From Caryophanales bacterium UBA782 (lineage in GTDB: Bacteria; Bacillota_I; Bacilli_A; RFN20; CAG-826): a stretch of DNA of 6,529 nt. The notes below the pieces were generated by a model. That model saw nothing but the letters and a program-made list of their open reading frames with translations. It had not been told where the DNA came from and searched no databases. The stretch is taken from positions 1-6,529 of the forward strand of contig DBJG01000062.1 in assembly GCA_002296455.1 (NCBI GenBank). The letters run 5' to 3'. This document shows, one piece after another, positions 4,319 to 6,529 of this stretch. The translations under genes and the position numbers were made by a program. Within the stretch, counting starts at the first letter, position 1. Each line of letters opens with the position of its first letter.

Positions 4319-5615
4319 AATTCTCTTCGCTTTCTTCCACTTTTCGTCTTGGGTGATATATCACTAAGCAACTTTCCACGCGGAATTCATTGACCTTTTT
4401 TACGATGATATCCACCTTGCCGATTGTGAGTTTGTCATCCACTTCCGCAAAACGCCCGAGTTTATCATTGATATACCCGCTCAATGTTGTGTAATCATCT
4501 TCTAGTTTTTCAGGATCCATGTGGAACGTTTCAAAGAAACGCTCAATATTCATCGAGCCCTTTACCATATATTTATTGCGTGTTCCAGCAACGCGATTGA
4601 CGTCGATTGATATCGTGTCGTCTTCGTCCCACATCTCTCCGACAAGCTCTTCTAAGATATCTTCAAGCGTCAAAACGCCCTCTGTGCCACCAAACTCGTC
4701 TTTCACGATAGCGATATGAATATGTTCTTCTTTCATTAAGGCAAGGACGCTAGATAATTCCATCGTGCGAGGAACAAACAAAGTCGGTAAAAGAATCGAT
4801 GGAATGGAAGGCTTTTTCCCTTTCACAAGCATGCGCAAAAGCGTCTTCACTTGAAAATAGCCAAGAATGTGGTCCAAATCTCTTTTATACACCACAACAC
4901 GACTATGCTTAAAGGCGTCTTCTCGTTTCAAGAACTCGCTAAAAGGTTCTTCCACGTCATAGCCAACAATCTTCACACGGGGAGTCATAATGTCATAGGA
5001 AGAAGTATCTTTGAAATCGATGGAACGATGAAGCAATTCGCTTTGATCGGCGTCGAAAATGCCTTCATCTTTAATTTCTTTTACCATCGCTTCGAGTTCT
5101 TCATCGCTTGCTAAAGGTGTTTCAGCAGGAACTTTTTCGATGATTGGAGAGGCAATTTTACGAGCTAAAAAATCCATCGGGGTAACAAATGGGAAGAAAA
5201 TGATGTGCGAGATTTTCACAAACGGGGCGAAAACTTTGCTCCACGACAAAGCGTGATTTCCCGCGAAGGCTTTCGGCAAGATTTCACCGAATAATAAAAC
5301 CAAGATGATTACAGTTCCAGTCGTAATATAGGTGCTGTATTGTTCAACAGGCGTTCCCGCTAAAAGAGAAGCACCGACAATCGAAGCAAGAGAAGAAATA
5401 AAAATGCTGAGGAAATCATTTCCAAACAGAATCGTTGCAATAGACGAATCGTAGTTTTTCGCTTGCTCGTAAGCGAGTTTACTGCGCTTGCTTCCTTTTT
5501 TCATTTCTTGTTCAAGACGAAGCAAATTCACGCTAGAAAGAGCGGTATCGCTTGCGGCATATAATCCGCATAACGCAATCAGGATGGCGATGATAATGAT
5601 GTAAACAATATTCAT
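4317..5615 (-). CDS. CNNM/CBS-domain protein of the HlyC/CorC family, probable cation (Mg2+) exporter, full-length
   Basis: This 432-residue membrane protein has the complete three-part layout. A CNNM domain (about 1-165) has hydrophobic segments near 3-21, 60-88, 96-115 and 125-148, and carries the conserved ASDTAL (21-26, usually SETAL), GND (65-67) and FGEILPK (109-115) motifs. A CBS pair (about 200-330) includes IMTPR (209-213), SRVVVY (238-243; usually SRIPVY) and DEFGGTEGVLTLEDILEELV (306-325). A CorC_HlyC C-terminal domain (about 345-422) includes VKGSMNIERF and TLSGYI. CNNM/CorC proteins act as dimeric Na+-linked Mg2+ exporters in characterised bacteria and archaea, with the CBS pair sensing Mg-ATP; the older haemolysin name is misleading. 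The ATG overlaps the upstream paralogue's TAA by one base (TAATG), with AGAAGGGG 7 nt upstream, so the two genes are translationally coupled. The tail (about 423-432) is charged. Ion specificity cannot be read from the sequence. Confidence 0.93.
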   Translation of the reverse strand: MNIVYIIIIAILIALCGLYAASDTALSSVNLLRLEQEMKKGSKRSKLAYEQAKNYDSSIATILFGNDFLSIFISSLASIVGASLLAGTPVEQYSTYITTGTVIILVLLFGEILPKAFAGNHALSWSKVFAPFVKISHIIFFPFVTPMDFLARKIASPIIEKVPAETPLASDEELEAMVKEIKDEGIFDADQSELLHRSIDFKDTSSYDIMTPRVKIVGYDVEEPFSEFLKREDAFKHSRVVVYKRDLDHILGYFQVKTLLRMLVKGKKPSIPSILLPTLFVPRTMELSSVLALMKEEHIHIAIVKDEFGGTEGVLTLEDILEELVGEMWDEDDTISIDVNRVAGTRNKYMVKGSMNIERFFETFHMDPEKLEDDYTTLSGYINDKLGRFAEVDDKLTIGKVDIIVKKVNEFRVESCLVIYHPRRKVEESEEN

Positions 5616-6529
5616 TATTTTTCCCCTTCTAATGCGATTTTTTCGCTAATCGGTCCGACGAGTTCTTCCAAAACGTCCTCCATCGTGACCATGCCAATCA
5701 ATTCGTCTTTTTTGCGAACTAGGGCAATTTGAGTATGCGTCTCTCGGAAGCCATCCACCAAATCATCAATCTTAACGCTTGGACTCACAAAATAGGGTTT
5801 TTCTACATAAGAAAGGATATTCGCTTTCGGATCTTTTAGGTAAGCGGAAAGATATTGCTTAACCAGTAGGACGCCGACAATCTTATCTTTGTCTTCGTAA
5901 TAAACAGGGATTCTGCTATAAGAAATAGAACAAAGAGTATCAATGAGTTTTGGCGTCGATAGTCCTTTCAAGTCAATCGAAAACATCTTCGCTTTCGGAG
6001 TCAATACTTCTTTGACCGCCGTATCGCTAAAATCGATAGAATTCTCAATGATCTCCGTCTCGTTTTTCTCAAGAAGACCGCCTTTCTGATTCTTTTTCAA
6101 GATATTGGAGAAATCGTCTTCGCTTAATGAATCACTTCCTTTATTAGGAAAGATTTTGTTGAGCAAAAAAGAAAAACCTCTAAATAAAATAGCCAAAGGA
6201 AACACCAAAAAATAAACGACGATAAGCGGATAAACAAAAATCGATGCAAGAGTGTTCGGTATCTTGCTTGCCACTTGCTTCGGCATCGTCTCTCCAAATA
6301 AATACACAACAAGAGTGATACAAATGGAAGAAATCAACGAGACGACCCCTGCTTCAAGATGGATAAAATAGAGGAACGTTGACGTGGAAATGACCGAGAG
6401 GAGAGTATTCACGATATTATTGCCGATAAGAATCGCAATTAAATTGGTGTTTTTTCTTTCATAAAGCCAAAGCACGAGCTTCGCCGTTTTACTCCCATCG
6501 CTTTTTTTGACCTCAAAACGGTATTTGTT
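5615..6529 (-). CDS. CNNM/CBS-domain protein lacking the C-terminal CorC_HlyC domain (5' end missing at right edge)
   Basis: The frame is open to the right edge, so the N-terminus is missing; 304 codons are visible and the true start lies beyond 6529. Numbered from the edge, the visible CNNM domain has GNN (36-38), a membrane segment near 62-78, the signature FGETMPK (78-84) and another segment near 94-115. The bases before the GTG at 6473-6475 encode family-typical sequence (K..DGSKTAKLVL), so that GTG is not the start. A CBS pair follows (about 165-292), with VLTPK (175-179, for the usual MTPR), SRIPVY (205-210) and GMVTMEDVLEELVG (279-292). The protein stops 12 residues later, so the CorC_HlyC domain found in its downstream paralogue is absent. 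It is probably a membrane cation transporter or its regulatory partner. Its TAA overlaps the paralogue's ATG by one base. The SETAL-type N-terminal motif falls outside the window and cannot be checked. Confidence 0.9.
   Translation of the reverse strand, partial: NKYRFEVKKSDGSKTAKLVLWLYERKNTNLIAILIGNNIVNTLLSVISTSTFLYFIHLEAGVVSLISSICITLVVYLFGETMPKQVASKIPNTLASIFVYPLIVVYFLVFPLAILFRGFSFLLNKIFPNKGSDSLSEDDFSNILKKNQKGGLLEKNETEIIENSIDFSDTAVKEVLTPKAKMFSIDLKGLSTPKLIDTLCSISYSRIPVYYEDKDKIVGVLLVKQYLSAYLKDPKANILSYVEKPYFVSPSVKIDDLVDGFRETHTQIALVRKKDELIGMVTMEDVLEELVGPISEKIALEGEK
5623..5630 (-). promoter_or_regulatory. Ribosome binding site of the downstream CNNM gene
   Basis: AGAAGGGG on the minus strand, 7 nt before the ATG at 5615 and within the last codons of the upstream paralogue. 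It supports reinitiation at the TAATG overlap. Confidence 0.65.

Noticed and set aside
4519..5256. Three plus-strand open frames of 65-87 codons
   Set aside because: They are antisense to the CNNM, CBS and C-terminal regions of the downstream HlyC/CorC-family gene and show no independent features.
6124..6312. A 62-codon hydrophobic minus-strand frame
   Set aside because: Shifted frame within the membrane region of the upstream CNNM gene; its hydrophobicity is inherited from that gene.
6473..6475. GTG as the start of the upstream CNNM gene
   Set aside because: The frame stays open to the right edge, and the 18 codons before the GTG read as typical CNNM sequence, so the gene is partial and starts outside the window.
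1..6529. Mycoplasma-type code in which TGA means Trp
   Set aside because: Complete domains run without in-frame TGA, Trp is written TGG, and TGA ends genes at sensible overlaps with the next start.

Overview
The window is a gene-dense stretch of a moderately AT-rich bacterial chromosome. The protein families, AGGAGG/AAGGAG-type ribosome binding sites, short intergenic gaps and overlapping stop/start codons all suggest a Firmicute-type (Bacilli, Erysipelotrichia or Mollicutes-related) lineage. TGA ends three of the genes, and no long domain is interrupted by TGA, so this is not a TGA=Trp mycoplasma. The species cannot be named from this sequence. No rRNA, tRNA, CRISPR array or insertion sequence was seen.

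Left block, minus strand, 3602 down to 1: a five-gene operon in which every junction overlaps (8, 11, 20 and 4 bp). Its order is a secreted 354-residue protein of unknown function, a 127-residue aromatic-rich protein with one hydrophobic N-terminal segment, a compact CpaF/TadA-type secretion ATPase, a short TadB-like membrane protein, and a TadC-like membrane protein cut by the left edge. ATPase plus TadB plus TadC is the motor and inner-membrane platform of a Tad/Flp-type pilus or related secretion machine. The two upstream proteins have no family that I recognise and are the most novel part of the window. No recognisable prepilin, prepilin peptidase, CpaB or CpaE lies in the window; such genes could lie beyond the left edge or elsewhere.

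Middle: a 158-bp divergent region (3603-3760) with a likely promoter for the minus-strand operon and a TATAAT box placed so close to the plus-strand ATG that its transcript is probably leaderless. The plus-strand gene (3761-4312) encodes a short guanylate-kinase-like P-loop kinase with an atypical P-loop but an intact GMP-binding signature. It converges on the next operon with a 4-bp gap, and an A/T-rich hairpin there covers both stop codons.

Right block, minus strand, 6529 down to 4317: two tandem CNNM/CBS proteins (HlyC/CorC family, probable Mg2+ or other cation exporters) joined by a one-base TAATG overlap. The downstream member has the full CNNM + CBS pair + CorC_HlyC layout. The upstream member is cut at its N-terminus by the right edge and ends just after its CBS pair, so it lacks the C-terminal CorC_HlyC domain. 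The pair may work together, possibly as a heteromer.
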